Source: Dipylidium caninum
Taxonomy: Eukaryota; Platyhelminthes; Cestoda; Cyclophyllidea; Dipylidiidae
Length of the DNA stretch: 64,000 bases
Assembly: GCA_017562135.1 (NCBI GenBank)
Contig: QEYB01001522.1
Coordinates: 558,001-622,000, forward strand
Direction: 5' to 3'
Shown: piece by piece, positions 26,501 to 36,685 of the stretch
Layout: every line of letters begins with the position of its first letter
How positions within the stretch are numbered: the first letter of the stretch is position 1
Position numbers and translations under genes: made by a program
The notes under the pieces: generated by a model
Databases searched by the model: none
Told to the model about the DNA's origin: nothing
What the model saw: only the letters and a program-made list of their open reading frames with translations

Positions 26501-29500
26501 TCCCACAAAAAGGATGTCCTTCAATTGTGGGCGAGTCGAGATGCGAGTTCTGCGTGTCCATCATATTCGGTGTGAACATGGAATAGCATATAAGTGCGAT
26601 GGATTAAGGAGAGAGGCCTAGGTGATCCCAACTGTCCATTTAACCATCCTCCCCAACTGAGTGTCGACCGTCCTCACTACTTTACTTTGCAGCAAAAATT
26701 CAGTGGAATCTTTTCCTCTTCTCAGATCCGTTACTTCATAAAGGACGAAATTATGAACCCAGCGAACCAGGACTTTCGGGTAACAGCTGACGGCCGTGTG
26801 TTAGTCGCGAGGGAAACTCTTGACAGAGAAACGACAAACATGTACCTCTTCACCGTTGTTGCCACTGATTCTGGGAAGCCTCCGTTGTCATCCACAGCAC
26901 AGGTCAGCAACTCAACTGTGTCTTGTTCTCCCAATCGCACACCTCTCCACCGGACACTCTAACTTCTCCCGTAGATGGCCAACTGACGTTGTTAACTAGA
27001 CGGCCCAAGGGGCGCATGAGCAGAGATGCCAATAGGGAATTTTGGCGAAGCGCCGTCTATACCTCCGACACCCTATAAAGAGTTGCAAATTAATGGGTTT
27101 CGCGCTCCCAAGTACAGGCTGATTTATGTAATTAGTGCCTCAACAGTATACCGCCCGAAATAGAGGAAGCACACGGAAGACTCGTCGATGTGACAAAAGT
27201 GGTCGTGGTGTAGTCTCGACTTTCTGCAGTGCTCTGAAGCAATGGGTGGGCGCTGAAACACCTTTCGTCATGATCTCAAAGGGCCAGGTTTATTCTTGGG
27301 AAAGGGTAAATTGCATTTCATTAGGTGAAAGAGAACTAGTAGATGAGTGCTCCGCCGTGTGAGGGTGTTGCTCCATGTCATACCACCAACGCTTTTAACG
27401 TAAGGACGCCGTACAGCCCGGAATAAATATCCCTAAATGAATGACGATGGCGTCATTTGACACTAGTATTTAGTGTGGACAAGAATTGTACGTCACAAGT
27501 GAGGCTGTGGATTCATCTCGTTAGACGGTTGTGTTCACATATTCAGACCGTTTTCGTAACAGGTACAAATTCATCTTGGCGACATCAACGACAACGCGCC
27601 CACGTGGCTCTTTCCGCCGGAGTCAAATGTGGTGGTTAACGTCACCATCCACGAGCCGGTGGGACACCAAGTGGCCCTCCTGCGCGCCAGCGATCCCGAC
27701 CTCAGTGAGAACGGCCAAATTCTATTCAGAATAATGCATGTCTCTGTGCTCTCAAACACAGCGACGAGCGGTGAAATCCACAACGGCAGTCAAACGGAGA
27801 CTGAATCGAACAAACATGAGATGTTTGAACTGGATCCTTCTACTGGGGCGATCTACATCGCCCGACCACTTCGACGCTCTGACATGGGTCTTGTCAAACT
27901 GCTCATAGAGGCAAGTGACATGGGCAAACCGAACAAATCCAGCCATCGCACCATCCTCTTCAACATAATGGACTTTCAACGCTCCAGATACGCGGACTTC
28001 AGCAGCAATCGAATGGGCGCTCCCTTCACTTCTGGGGGTCCGAGCTTTCAACACCACGACCTCGTTGTGATTGTAGTTATGGTGGCTGTGGCCATTGTCA
28101 TTTCACTCTTCCTCATTGTCGCGATGCTATTTCTGCGGTGCCCCATCTGTCTCTTTCACGACCGGTCTACGAGTAGTTACAATAACGTGTCACAAACTAC
28201 TGTTGGATTTCCACCGAATCACCCCGGTGCAAATCAAGAGACTTACTTGCCGGAGGTATTCAGGGACTCCCACACAATCGGCACACTTGGAGGGAAGGAC
28301 GGCTCCTTGGCAAGTGGTGAGGAGGCCATCTTCTACCCCACGGACAGGGACAAGATTATTCCCTCACGAGGTTCACTGTCCGGTAAAAATATCCTTACCC
28401 TTGATTATGACGGCAATCTGCGGGATGGCACTTTAACGCAATATCAACAAGGCCGGCAGTTCTTGATTTTGACCAAACCTGATGGCAGTTACGCAGTGAG
28501 TATGAATGGGACACCGATCGAACTATCGGCTTTAGGTAAATCTTTCTACCCAAACTGAAATATGATTTACCTCGAGGACCTGCATGAATAAATAAAAGAA
28601 TGTGGAGGATTGACCAGTCACTAAGCCCGTAGCTCAATTGTCCGAGTCGCAAGATGGAACCGTTTCCCCTCGGTTTCACATAGACGTTGGACGTGAGACA
28701 GTGGATATTTTTCAGCCCACAAACCAAGGATGACCAACAGGGACACAGCCGAGAGCTTAATTCACTGTGTCAAACAGTCTCCAAATGTTTACAGCCCTTC
28801 GGTGCCCACCACGACAACAATATTCCCAAGGGAAGCATTTCATCCACTAAGCTGGTGTTTTGTGTAACTGTGTCCCACGACCAGGGTCATTTTCCCCGTC
28901 TGCAGTCGAGTTGACAAGAAATTTGTTTATCATATGAGCCTTACCCCACGTTTGACCAAAGAGGTGTCGTTTTGGCAGACTGAGTAAGTGAAAAAGTGGT
29001 ACAATAGACGGAGGCAAATAAATTTTGGCCTTAACACTGTCAAGGAAGAGCATATGAGAGAGAACCTGTCCGAATGCGAAAGCATAGAGATGTTACAACA
29101 AACCTGAGGCGACGACGAGTGTTTGGCATGTGCTCTCTGCGTGTCTCTTTGGCTCTAAAAGGTTTTTCTCTTAACTAGCAGTTTAAAGTGTTCTCCTCAT
29201 CTTCCACTCTCCCAACTCTGTACGGAATATGTGTTTTCACTTACGATGATCTATCATCCTTGGGTAATTACGCTGATTGAAGTCTAAGTCACTGCAAAGC
29301 ATAATTACGGCATATGGACTCGTTAATCATGTCGGCTAACCCGCTGTCTAATTAGAGAGTTAGAAATAAAGACACGGAGCTGCTACCAATGTTCGGGCGG
29401 CAAAAAGACGGAGGGTTTTGTAGCAGCAACACCTGACGTTAAAATATGCATTCTATTCTAACGCACACGCGGGCTTTATGATCGTGTGGCCGTCGGCCGC

Positions 29501-32500
29501 ACGGGCCAATCGACTCGGCGGTCGGGAACGCGCATCCTCCGCCGTCTTGGGGCGGCTTTGACCAAGTCACTGCAACTTTTTCTCACTTCTCCACGTTATT
29601 TCTCCATGCCACGCAGGAGAGTGGTGAGATGGAGGTCTGCTTAGTGTGCAGTGTTGGCGCAAGTAGACTCTTCGGGGCAATTTCAAAGCCATGTGTCGGG
29701 GTCACCGATCAAACCTGGAATACGTGGAAGTAGATCTGCCGACTAAACATGTCGGCTCTAGACAGTTTTCGGGTTGAAGCGAACATAAGGTTGAACAGAT
29801 GCGCAAGGCAGTTGCTCCTGTCTATAACTTCCAAGGCCTACATTATTAAGGCTTACGTAATATACTCGTAGAGATATTTCGGATGGCAACCACACGATCG
29901 GAAAACAACTTTTTTAACCGATTCTAACTTTGATGGACATAGAGTTTCAAGAGAACCTTGTGGGTAGTCAATTTTTTTATCTCGTCTGGCATCACCTTAA
30001 TTATAACCATAAATTGGAATTGCATCCCAGAAGTTGACTCTGAAACTTCCCATTATGCTTGGTCCTGGGTTTCGCTGGTGACAAGTAGGCTAATCGCTGC
30101 CTCCTTTACCAGAATGGGATTTACCGTCTTTGGGATGCGCATGTGTGCGAAAGCTGGCAGCAGACAAGATTTTGTAACTTCCTGTTGTGATCATTTCGGG
30201 GTCTATATGCCACCGTTAAGAGGATACCTTGTCAAAAATGCGCAACTTAAGAGTCCTTTTTAAATACACGGATGGGGAATTTTATCACGCTTTTAATTGG
30301 TTAGAAAACGTTAATGGATCTCATCAACGTCAACACCAACAACGGCAACCGCAGCACAGCCAGCAACAGAGCGCGGGGAATCAGGACATGAGGACTTCGC
30401 AGAGCGCCTCCTGCCTCTCGGGCCTCTCCTCCACGCAGCTCACCGCCACCACCCCCAACGGATACCGCAGTGAGAGCGACCTCGAGGATGAGCTACCGAG
30501 CAACGTGAGCTTCTCCTCCCTCGCTCTTCACTGAAGTTCACCTCTGTTAACAAAGGCGTTCAAATGGTTTTCTGTGACTTTATAAGCTAAAGAAATTTAA
30601 ATCACTACATTCTATCCAAAGACATGAAGAAACCTTTTCTTTTGGCCGCAACAGAAGCGATAATTCACACTTACGGAGTCCCTAATTTCATTATAAAATC
30701 CCATGAAGGCATAAAATTGGAGGATGGCCCCAGATGGACAACATCTAGCAGTATGCTGCCAGAGAAACGGCAGTTCGGACACACAAATATGACCTTTCTC
30801 GAAGTTGTACGTGATGATGGGGGTTCTATTTTTAACCACCAACGTCCGTTCTTTAGGACCCAGCAATTTTTTGAAAATTGTGACCTTCGGGGTATGGGCG
30901 CCACTGACACACCTGCGGAGGTAGTGGCTCTTTCGGAATTACTGAAATGAAAGTAGACTTTGATGTTGACATGCCTACGCGAGGGGAGAAGCCTTTGGTC
31001 AACATAAGTGCAGCGGCCGACTTGCTCTTCTTTATGCCGAATTCGGCCATTTAAGCTCCAATTCATACACCTGATGGGGGAAATATGAACGTAAACCTTC
31101 AAATGCTTATTAAATAACACAAAAAGGCAACTCTTTTCAACACCGATGGACTTATTTGAAGAGAAAATCACGTTGTTTTCCGTTCTCAAAGACAATGGCA
31201 ATAAATTTCAATTAGACATGGGCAAATACGCCACACACGCAAGCCCGCACAATAGGAAAGTGTTTAGAAACGCACACTTGTTTTTGGCGTCAGTTTTTTG
31301 CGAGACGTGATAATTTTGCCTTCATAACTACGTGCACTTCTAGCTCCCACCCGTTGGACCTCTTATGTCAATCCAGTGCATAAATCGTCAGCGGCAGTCC
31401 CCTGGTTTTTCTTGTTTACCAGTTTTGTGGTCCTGCCTTGGACAGCCAAAAGTCTAGACTCAGTGGGCGTATAACGTTTAAGCAGGTACGAGACCCTCGA
31501 GCACTTAATTAAACTCACAGGGTAGAGGTGCCCTCCCGTCCCGAGGATGAGGGTGCTGAGACAGGCGCGGAAACGGGGCAGCGGGCTGACTCGAGGGTGT
31601 TAAACTTCAACGCCCAACTCATCCCCTCTCCACTCACGTTCCACTCTTACATCTCTGCTGCGGTACTCATTTGTGGCTGAACATACGAGGATAATTTGTG
31701 GCTCTCGGTGAAGGGCTCTTTCAGGGCGTCAGGCGTCCTACGTCCGGCTCCTCATGCGTGAGCACGCACGTCGATGGCCACCTACCAGACGACACTGTCT
31801 GATACTACCCATGAACGATCCACCATATGAGCAGAGAGAATGATAATTTTTCGTATTTTGTAGAAGAAGAGTACTGGCGACAGAGGAGAAGTGACTCAGA
31901 AGCTGAACACTCAAGTAGGACCAAAGCAGCAACATGTGAGTAGAGTCGAACAGCCCTTTTAACTCTTCTCTCCCATTAAACCTACACTCTCCTCTTCCAC
32001 CATCATCCATTCGACTTTATCACATAAGAACTAAGGGGAAGGGGAGCTAGTGGCCTCCACCTTTGGCACCCGGTGGCCCGAGGAGGACAGTGGTGGTCGC
32101 TCACTGCAAGAGCAGGCGAAATTCCCTCTACATGCTGCTCTCTCAAATGCTCCAGTGAGTGTTGCTCCTTCCTCCCAATTCCGATCGTAATTTTAGCCAT
32201 ATAATGACACCAGCTCAGACATCCAAGCTGGCTCGGATGTATCTCCAGCCGACAAGCTTCACAAGACGTGTGGTGAGTTGTTAAGAAGCAAGGGACAATG
32301 GAACAGCGGTCTAATAATTAGCATACAAAATCATTGTCAAAATAGATGACGTTTTCACCCCCAAAACCTTTTGGTTGACGTGTAAGACTTCTGGCCCTCA
32401 GCTAGGCCTCTCACCGCACTCGGGGATGGCAACATGTGGGCCACCACCGTCCGCGTCTCCACAGTATAGCGTAGAGGTTGGGGTCAGACACGAACGGTAG

Positions 32501-33509
32501 TGATTCTCTAATGTCCCACTGGTTCTAGAAGTGTGTGTTTGACTGTGCTTCGAATACGAGAAAATACGCTTCATAGGTCATTTCTCTAAAGCGATAAACC
32601 CAAAAATTTTGCCATCCTCCGATCTCCGTGCCAACCGCGACCCTGTGACCACTTTATCGGGGCCTGTAAACCAACACATGAGGAGTCTACCTTCATTTGT
32701 CTGGTAAATTTGTCCAACCGAAGAGATAGGATAATATGCACGGAGGTGATAGGATCATTTAAAAGAACAGACTGCTAAAGACATGACTTAAAGGCGGCGC
32801 CGCATTTCATTCCTTGACTAGTAATGAGATGATCGAACAGAACAGGATTCAATAATATGAGAATTGGGATGTTCAGAAGTAAATTCGTGGGTCAAATAAA
32901 AAAAGTTGCAAAGGTATTCAGAAGTAAGGGTAGATCGAATTGGTTTTAGTGGGGAGAACCACCAGCCCGCCTCAGAAAGGCCGTGCAGACGAAGGCTGTT
33001 ATTCTCGAGGAAGCGGCCAGGAGGCCCTCCACTTCTTGGCCACCACAGCTCCGACCACACCGCTAGGAGGCGGCGCAGTTACATCAGAGGCGGCCAAGGA
33101 TAATCAGTGCTACACAATGCTCGTCAGTGCCTCGGGTGCAAATCCTTCAAAGGTGACACCGGAACAGTTACGGTACGTACAGATCCACAACACCCCCACC
33201 CACCTCGGCGGGAGCGCACGAAATGGCTGTGGAGGTGGCAAGAAATCAGCGCCAACTGTCAGTTGGCGCATGGAGCCCCATGAGTTGCGCACATACTCAC
33301 CGGAGAACGAATCGGAGCAGGCCATGCTGACTGGTGCGGGGGCCTTTGGCGACCTCGAGAGCAGCTACGCCCGCCTCGGAAAAGATGCCGAGACCAACGC
33401 CATGCCATCCTACGACCAGTTGGTGCACCGGCTTCGAGAGGTCGATGCAAATAGAGGGGAAGTCGTGGGCAATGGTTCCTTCTCCGATTTCCCCGGTAGT
33501 GTGATCTGA
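18333..33509 (+). CDS. Delta-type protocadherin, seven cadherin repeats, 5 exons
   Basis: Single-pass cell-surface adhesion receptor of the protocadherin family, expected to mediate calcium-dependent homophilic contact at the plasma membrane. I join exons 18333-20546, 26726-26902, 27563-28535, 30305-30504 and 32976-33509; all junctions are GT-AG and in phase, giving 1365 residues. Residues 1-23 form a signal peptide. Cadherin repeats end at the calcium-linker motifs DINDNAP (145), DVNDHSP (319), NLNDHAP (445), DKNDNNP (584), DENDCAP (695) and DINDNAP (804), and a seventh repeat runs to about 945. DRE motifs are present in EC1, EC4, EC5 and EC6; EC2 and EC3 carry DYE, and EC7 has lost this motif. 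EC2 is unusually long (about 170 residues). The transmembrane helix is 964-988. Seven repeats match the delta-1 protocadherins (PCDH1/7/9/11 type), but I see no RRVTF (CM3) phosphatase-binding motif in the tail. An in-frame TAA at 18312 supports the chosen start. Confidence 0.9.
20547..26725 (+). other. Protocadherin intron 1 (6.2 kb)
   Basis: Bounded by AGG|GTTTGT and ctcttctcag|ATC, splitting cadherin repeat 6. No internal exon, gene or mobile element is recognisable. It includes a segment at 20986-21004 resembling 9116-9141 upstream and a perfect 8-bp hairpin at 24643-24660. Confidence 0.85.
26726..26902 (+). CDS. Protocadherin exon 2 (rest of EC6)
   Basis: A 59-codon phase 0/0 exon preceded by a pyrimidine-rich acceptor (tttcctcttctcag) and followed by CAG|GTCAGC. 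It encodes the middle of cadherin repeat 6, including the DRE calcium-binding motif in TLDRETTNMYLF and the strand VVATDSGKPPL. It is too short and lacks a start codon to stand alone, but joins exons 1 and 3 exactly in frame. Confidence 0.93.
26903..27562 (+). other. Protocadherin intron 2
   Basis: 660 nt between CAG|GTCAGC and gtaacag|GTA. Nothing else seen in it. Confidence 0.88.
27563..28535 (+). CDS. Protocadherin exon 3 (EC6 end, EC7, transmembrane helix, proximal tail)
   Basis: Starts after the acceptor cgtaacag with VQIHLGDINDNAPTW, closing repeat 6. It then encodes repeat 7 (ASDPDLSENGQ linker motif), a juxtamembrane stretch and a transmembrane helix beginning at 28061 (LVVIVVMVAVAIVISLF). 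The cytoplasmic part begins with RCPICLF, which holds two cysteines just inside the membrane that could be palmitoylated (inference). The donor TTAG|GTAAAT leaves phase 1. If it is not used, translation stops seven residues later at 28558. Confidence 0.93.
28536..30304 (+). other. Protocadherin intron 3
   Basis: 1.77 kb. It contains the read-through stop and tandem AATAAA at its 5' end, and a GC-rich patch at 29.48-29.56 kb with a CCAAT motif. No exon is recognised. Confidence 0.7.
28587..28596 (+). terminator. Tandem polyadenylation signals after exon 3 read-through stop
   Basis: Two overlapping AATAAA hexamers (28587-28592 and 28591-28596) lie about 30 nt after the TGA at 28556-28558 that ends translation if the exon 3 donor is not used. 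This suggests a shorter mRNA encoding a 1128-residue protocadherin with a truncated tail. Confidence 0.45.
30305..30504 (+). CDS. Protocadherin exon 4 (Gln-rich cytoplasmic segment)
   Basis: A 200-nt exon, phase 1 in and phase 0 out, between acceptor ttaattggttag and donor AAC|GTGAGC. It encodes a Gln/His-rich low-complexity stretch followed by a Ser/Thr-rich and acidic part (GYRSESDLEDELPSN), as expected for a disordered protocadherin tail. Reading through the donor would add nine residues and a stop at 30532-30534. Confidence 0.75.
30505..32975 (+). other. Protocadherin intron 4
   Basis: 2.47 kb between AAC|GTGAGC and gcctcag|AAA. No coding segment is recognised. Confidence 0.65.
32976..33509 (+). 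CDS. Protocadherin exon 5 (distal cytoplasmic tail, stop)
   Basis: A 534-nt terminal coding exon in phase 0 after acceptor cccgcctcag. It encodes 177 hydrophilic residues ending in DFPGSVI and TGA. An AATAAA at 33831 fits the 3' end of the transcript. Internal donor-like sites occur at 33153 (AAG|GTGACA, phase 0) and 33173 (CG|GTACGT, phase 2), so longer isoforms are possible. An alternative acceptor at 32950 is out of phase with exon 4. The exact 5' edge is inferred. Confidence 0.75.
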   Translation, partial: KGRADEGCYSRGSGQEALHFLATTAPTTPLGGGAVTSEAAKDNQCYTMLVSASGANPSKVTPEQLRYVQIHNTPTHLGGSARNGCGGGKKSAPTVSWRMEPHELRTYSPENESEQAMLTGAGAFGDLESSYARLGKDAETNAMPSYDQLVHRLREVDANRGEVVGNGSFSDFPGSVI

Positions 33510-33830
33510 CAGAAATGCCTTCTCGTCTCCTTCTTCGCTCCCCCCAAACCCTCCTTATGTGGTCGATCATTTGACCTCTTGTACAGACGCGTTACGAGTT
33601 CTCTGACCGGTTGTCCAGAGGAACACCCTTCGCTCTCTTCCTTGTATATGGTTGTTGATCGACATTGAAGTAGCAAATTTTTGCCACCACCTTTTCCGAC
33701 ACTCAGTGCAGTGCGGCCCAAGGCACGAGAGCTGCACATGGGCTGTTAAGCTACAGTTTTCAGCTAGACTCGGGACTCTCCAACCCGCTGAGGTCGACCT
33801 ATTGAGTGTCCATTTGCAAATGGTCTTTTA

Positions 33831-33836
33831 AATAAA
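33831..33836 (+). terminator. Polyadenylation signal of the protocadherin gene
   Basis: AATAAA at 33831, about 320 nt after the exon 5 stop codon. It is the first canonical hexamer I see downstream, so I take it as the main 3' end. A U/GU-rich element downstream is not obvious. Confidence 0.45.
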
Positions 33837-36523
33837 ATAACATGAGGAAGAAATCAGAAACGCGTAAACAGTGCATAACAAGGTATTTTTTAGCGCAGAG
33901 AAGGAGCTCCTTTCTTTTCACAACTGCGTTCATTCCATGTTTCGCGAGTAGTCCCTCCCCGTGTAAGTGACGGCAGTTGATGTAATTAATGCATTTTAGC
34001 ATAATAAGCAAGGAAGTTGCATTTTCTTTGTGTCATAAACGCTGCTGTTATGCTCGGTAATTCTCGGATACCCATTTGATCAACACACTGTTGACTCCCA
34101 AGTTACGAGATCGTTGGTAATGCGATGTAAAGAATAAATTTGGGTGGGCAGGAAGGAAGAGTAGCAGTGAGTGCGCGAAGCCTTCCTGTGCCTTGACCAG
34201 CCTCTCCAATAACCGTCGCTGCGACTGCTTTAACGCAGTCCTCTGTCTGGAATCCATCTCCTTGCCGGTGTTTACTCACCGTCGGAGAGGTGATGGAGCA
34301 TTTGATTAGACTGTAAGAGTTTTGCTTAATGTTCCGTGGGGCTTCCCCAAGGGAAAGTTTCGGCATTACTGTAAGGACCACTTACCGCCCTTAATTAAAA
34401 GGATTGGATAATCGTCCGCCGCTCCATCCGCTCTGCCCGACCGGGTTGTCTCCAGCGCCCACCGGTGTGAAGCTCACGCTCAATCAGTCATTGCCTCTGT
34501 GTGAGCCTTTCACACGCCTGTCTACCACGTCGTACTCATCAGTGTCGCTTCCCGCGTGTGGTCCAACGCCTTCCAACTCCACTCGTCATCAGGCTCGTCA
34601 CTTTAAGCTTTTACTATGCATACTAAATGCCCACAGAAGTTGGCTTTCACTCACACCTGTTAATTCTTTTCCCTGGCAGTACAGTCATGCATGTAAACAG
34701 ACGAGACGGTAACGCGCTAAGACCATGATTTGTTCGTCATAGTCCTTTAAAAATAAATTTTACTGTTCGTCAAGTGCTGTCGAAGGTGGGCGTTCAGGCG
34801 CCAAAATGCACCTTCACAGACAATAGCTGGAAAGCGGAGCGTTGCTCAAGTAGGTCTTCAAATAGACCTCCAATATGGAAAAGGCCAACGAATTTTTTCT
34901 ACGAGAAACTCAAGTCATTGCCCTGTGCGTTTTTGGCCAAACGGTTACGCATTTGCTGGTATGTCCGGCTGACGGCACAGTTTGGTTCCCGTTGACTTCC
35001 ATGCAATTGGAGGTAACGCAGGATCGGATCCTCAGTGACCCGTTTTCCGCAACTCCCCATTTCATGGCTTCTGATTAACCCCGTGCCGAGAGATTTGATT
35101 CTTGCGAAGAAGGCCTGACTCCTGGAAGTCAACCTCCCTGTCGCAGTGAAACTAGTGTGTTTTGTGCACCAAATAGGCGGATGTCAGCAATGAAGTTTGC
35201 TTCGTTCCACAGTCCGTCCCTTTTTCCTGTTTGACAGACTCAAAGTATCCGCATTCATTCCTACTTCCACTGACTTCCTAATCGACTGCCACCCGAGAGT
35301 GCATTAACCCGTCAGCGCTTTGGGCATTGCCACCGCACCGGGCTGGTGACAACTTATTAGGTAGGTCTCACGGCATCAGCTTGTCTCCAGCGCTGTATTC
35401 CTTTTCGCACCCGCGATGTCTAATTAGAAGAACCACCTAATTGTATTGTATGATATGTTCTTTGCCCAAAAAGCACACATTTGCCGGGGAAATTGAAAAA
35501 ATAGCCGAACAATATAAGACAGGCAGCATTCCTTACAGTAAGGAAAGTGTGGGCGTTTGCGCATATTTCTTATCATACATAATACATACTTTTAGGAAAT
35601 CTGTGGTACTTCCAAGTATATAGCAACTTCGCAGTTTCTTCGCATATTTACCTGTCACCTTGTCACCGAGATCTTAAAAGGGTCTTCTCTCCTGACGATG
35701 ACATAGGCACGATTTAGTTCAAAGTCCTTTCATGCGGGCAGGGACCAATCATTGGGGCGGAGACCACCTACCGCGGCCGTTTCCTCCTTGTCAACAGTTT
35801 CACATCGCCTTCATTTTAAAAAATCTTATTTTCTATGAAAATTCTGATGCAATATTCGTCGTCAAGAGAGAATTCATTTTAGTTCCACTACTTCCATTCC
35901 ACGTTTTCGCGTCTGCAAGTGAAATAAAAAAATGATTACTGTTGACAAAATCTCATTTATTCCCCTTCTAACTGACTCCAAAGACGAATTCTGTGCATAA
36001 GAATAATGTGCTGTTGATGGGTTGCCTCTGCAACCAGCATAATCTGTCATGACAAACGGTCGTGGCATTGACAATTGAACCAAATGGATTCGCTGCAGCC
36101 AAGTAGTTTGCTTTCACACCCAGAACACATCCGAGTGGTAAACTCTTCCTTTTGAAGGGTGCTACGCAAAAGGGTCAGCCCTTATGCCTTCCTAAAATTT
36201 CGTTAGTGCAAAACCGTGACCAGTAGCTGCTTGACCTTACTTCACCTCTGCATTCTTGCTGCAACATGGCATTGACGGCTCCTTCTGTCAACTGCCGCTT
36301 CATTTTGATTTCGCAAACCAAAAGTCAAATTCACAAAGGAATTCTAGGATATATTGCATGTCTTATTGGCTCTCATGCAAAATGCATGAAACACAAACAT
36401 CAAAGCATCACAGTTGAAGGCCGTTAGGTGGTCTGAGGATTTATGCTGCTTATAGTTGATAGGCTCACTGTGTTTCGGAATTAGATGCCTGAATTTAGCG
36501 TGGCGAAGTTGTGCTCTTGGTAG

Positions 36524-36685
36524 ACGGACCCACAGTGGAAAGCCACGATAAGGCGTGGACCTCCGTCAATGGACAGGCATCCCCTCTTTGGCGGACACTC
36601 GCCCATGAGGAGCCGCAGATGTCGGCACCTTCCGGCGACTGGAACTATTGGCAGACCTGAGACATGCTGGGAGGAGACACTTTGA
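36524..36685 (+). CDS. Candidate alternative terminal exon of the protocadherin tail
   Basis: After the acceptor gttgtgctcttggtag an open frame runs 53 codons to TGA. It starts TDPQWKATIRRGPPSMDRHP, then continues with LFGGHSPMRSRRC and ends ETCWEETL. The composition (Trp, Arg/Pro, HSPM) looks coding rather than random. It enters in phase 0, matching either the exon 4 donor at 30505 or the internal exon 5 donor at 33153. An AATAAA at 37269 could end such a transcript. There is no homology I can name, so the assignment rests on splice logic. Confidence 0.35.
   Translation, partial: TDPQWKATIRRGPPSMDRHPLFGGHSPMRSRRCRHLPATGTIGRPETCWEETL

Noticed and set aside
28624..28690. tRNA-like start (GCCCGTAGCTCAATTG)
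   Set aside because: The anticodon and T arms do not fold; no TTCRA loop sits at the right distance.
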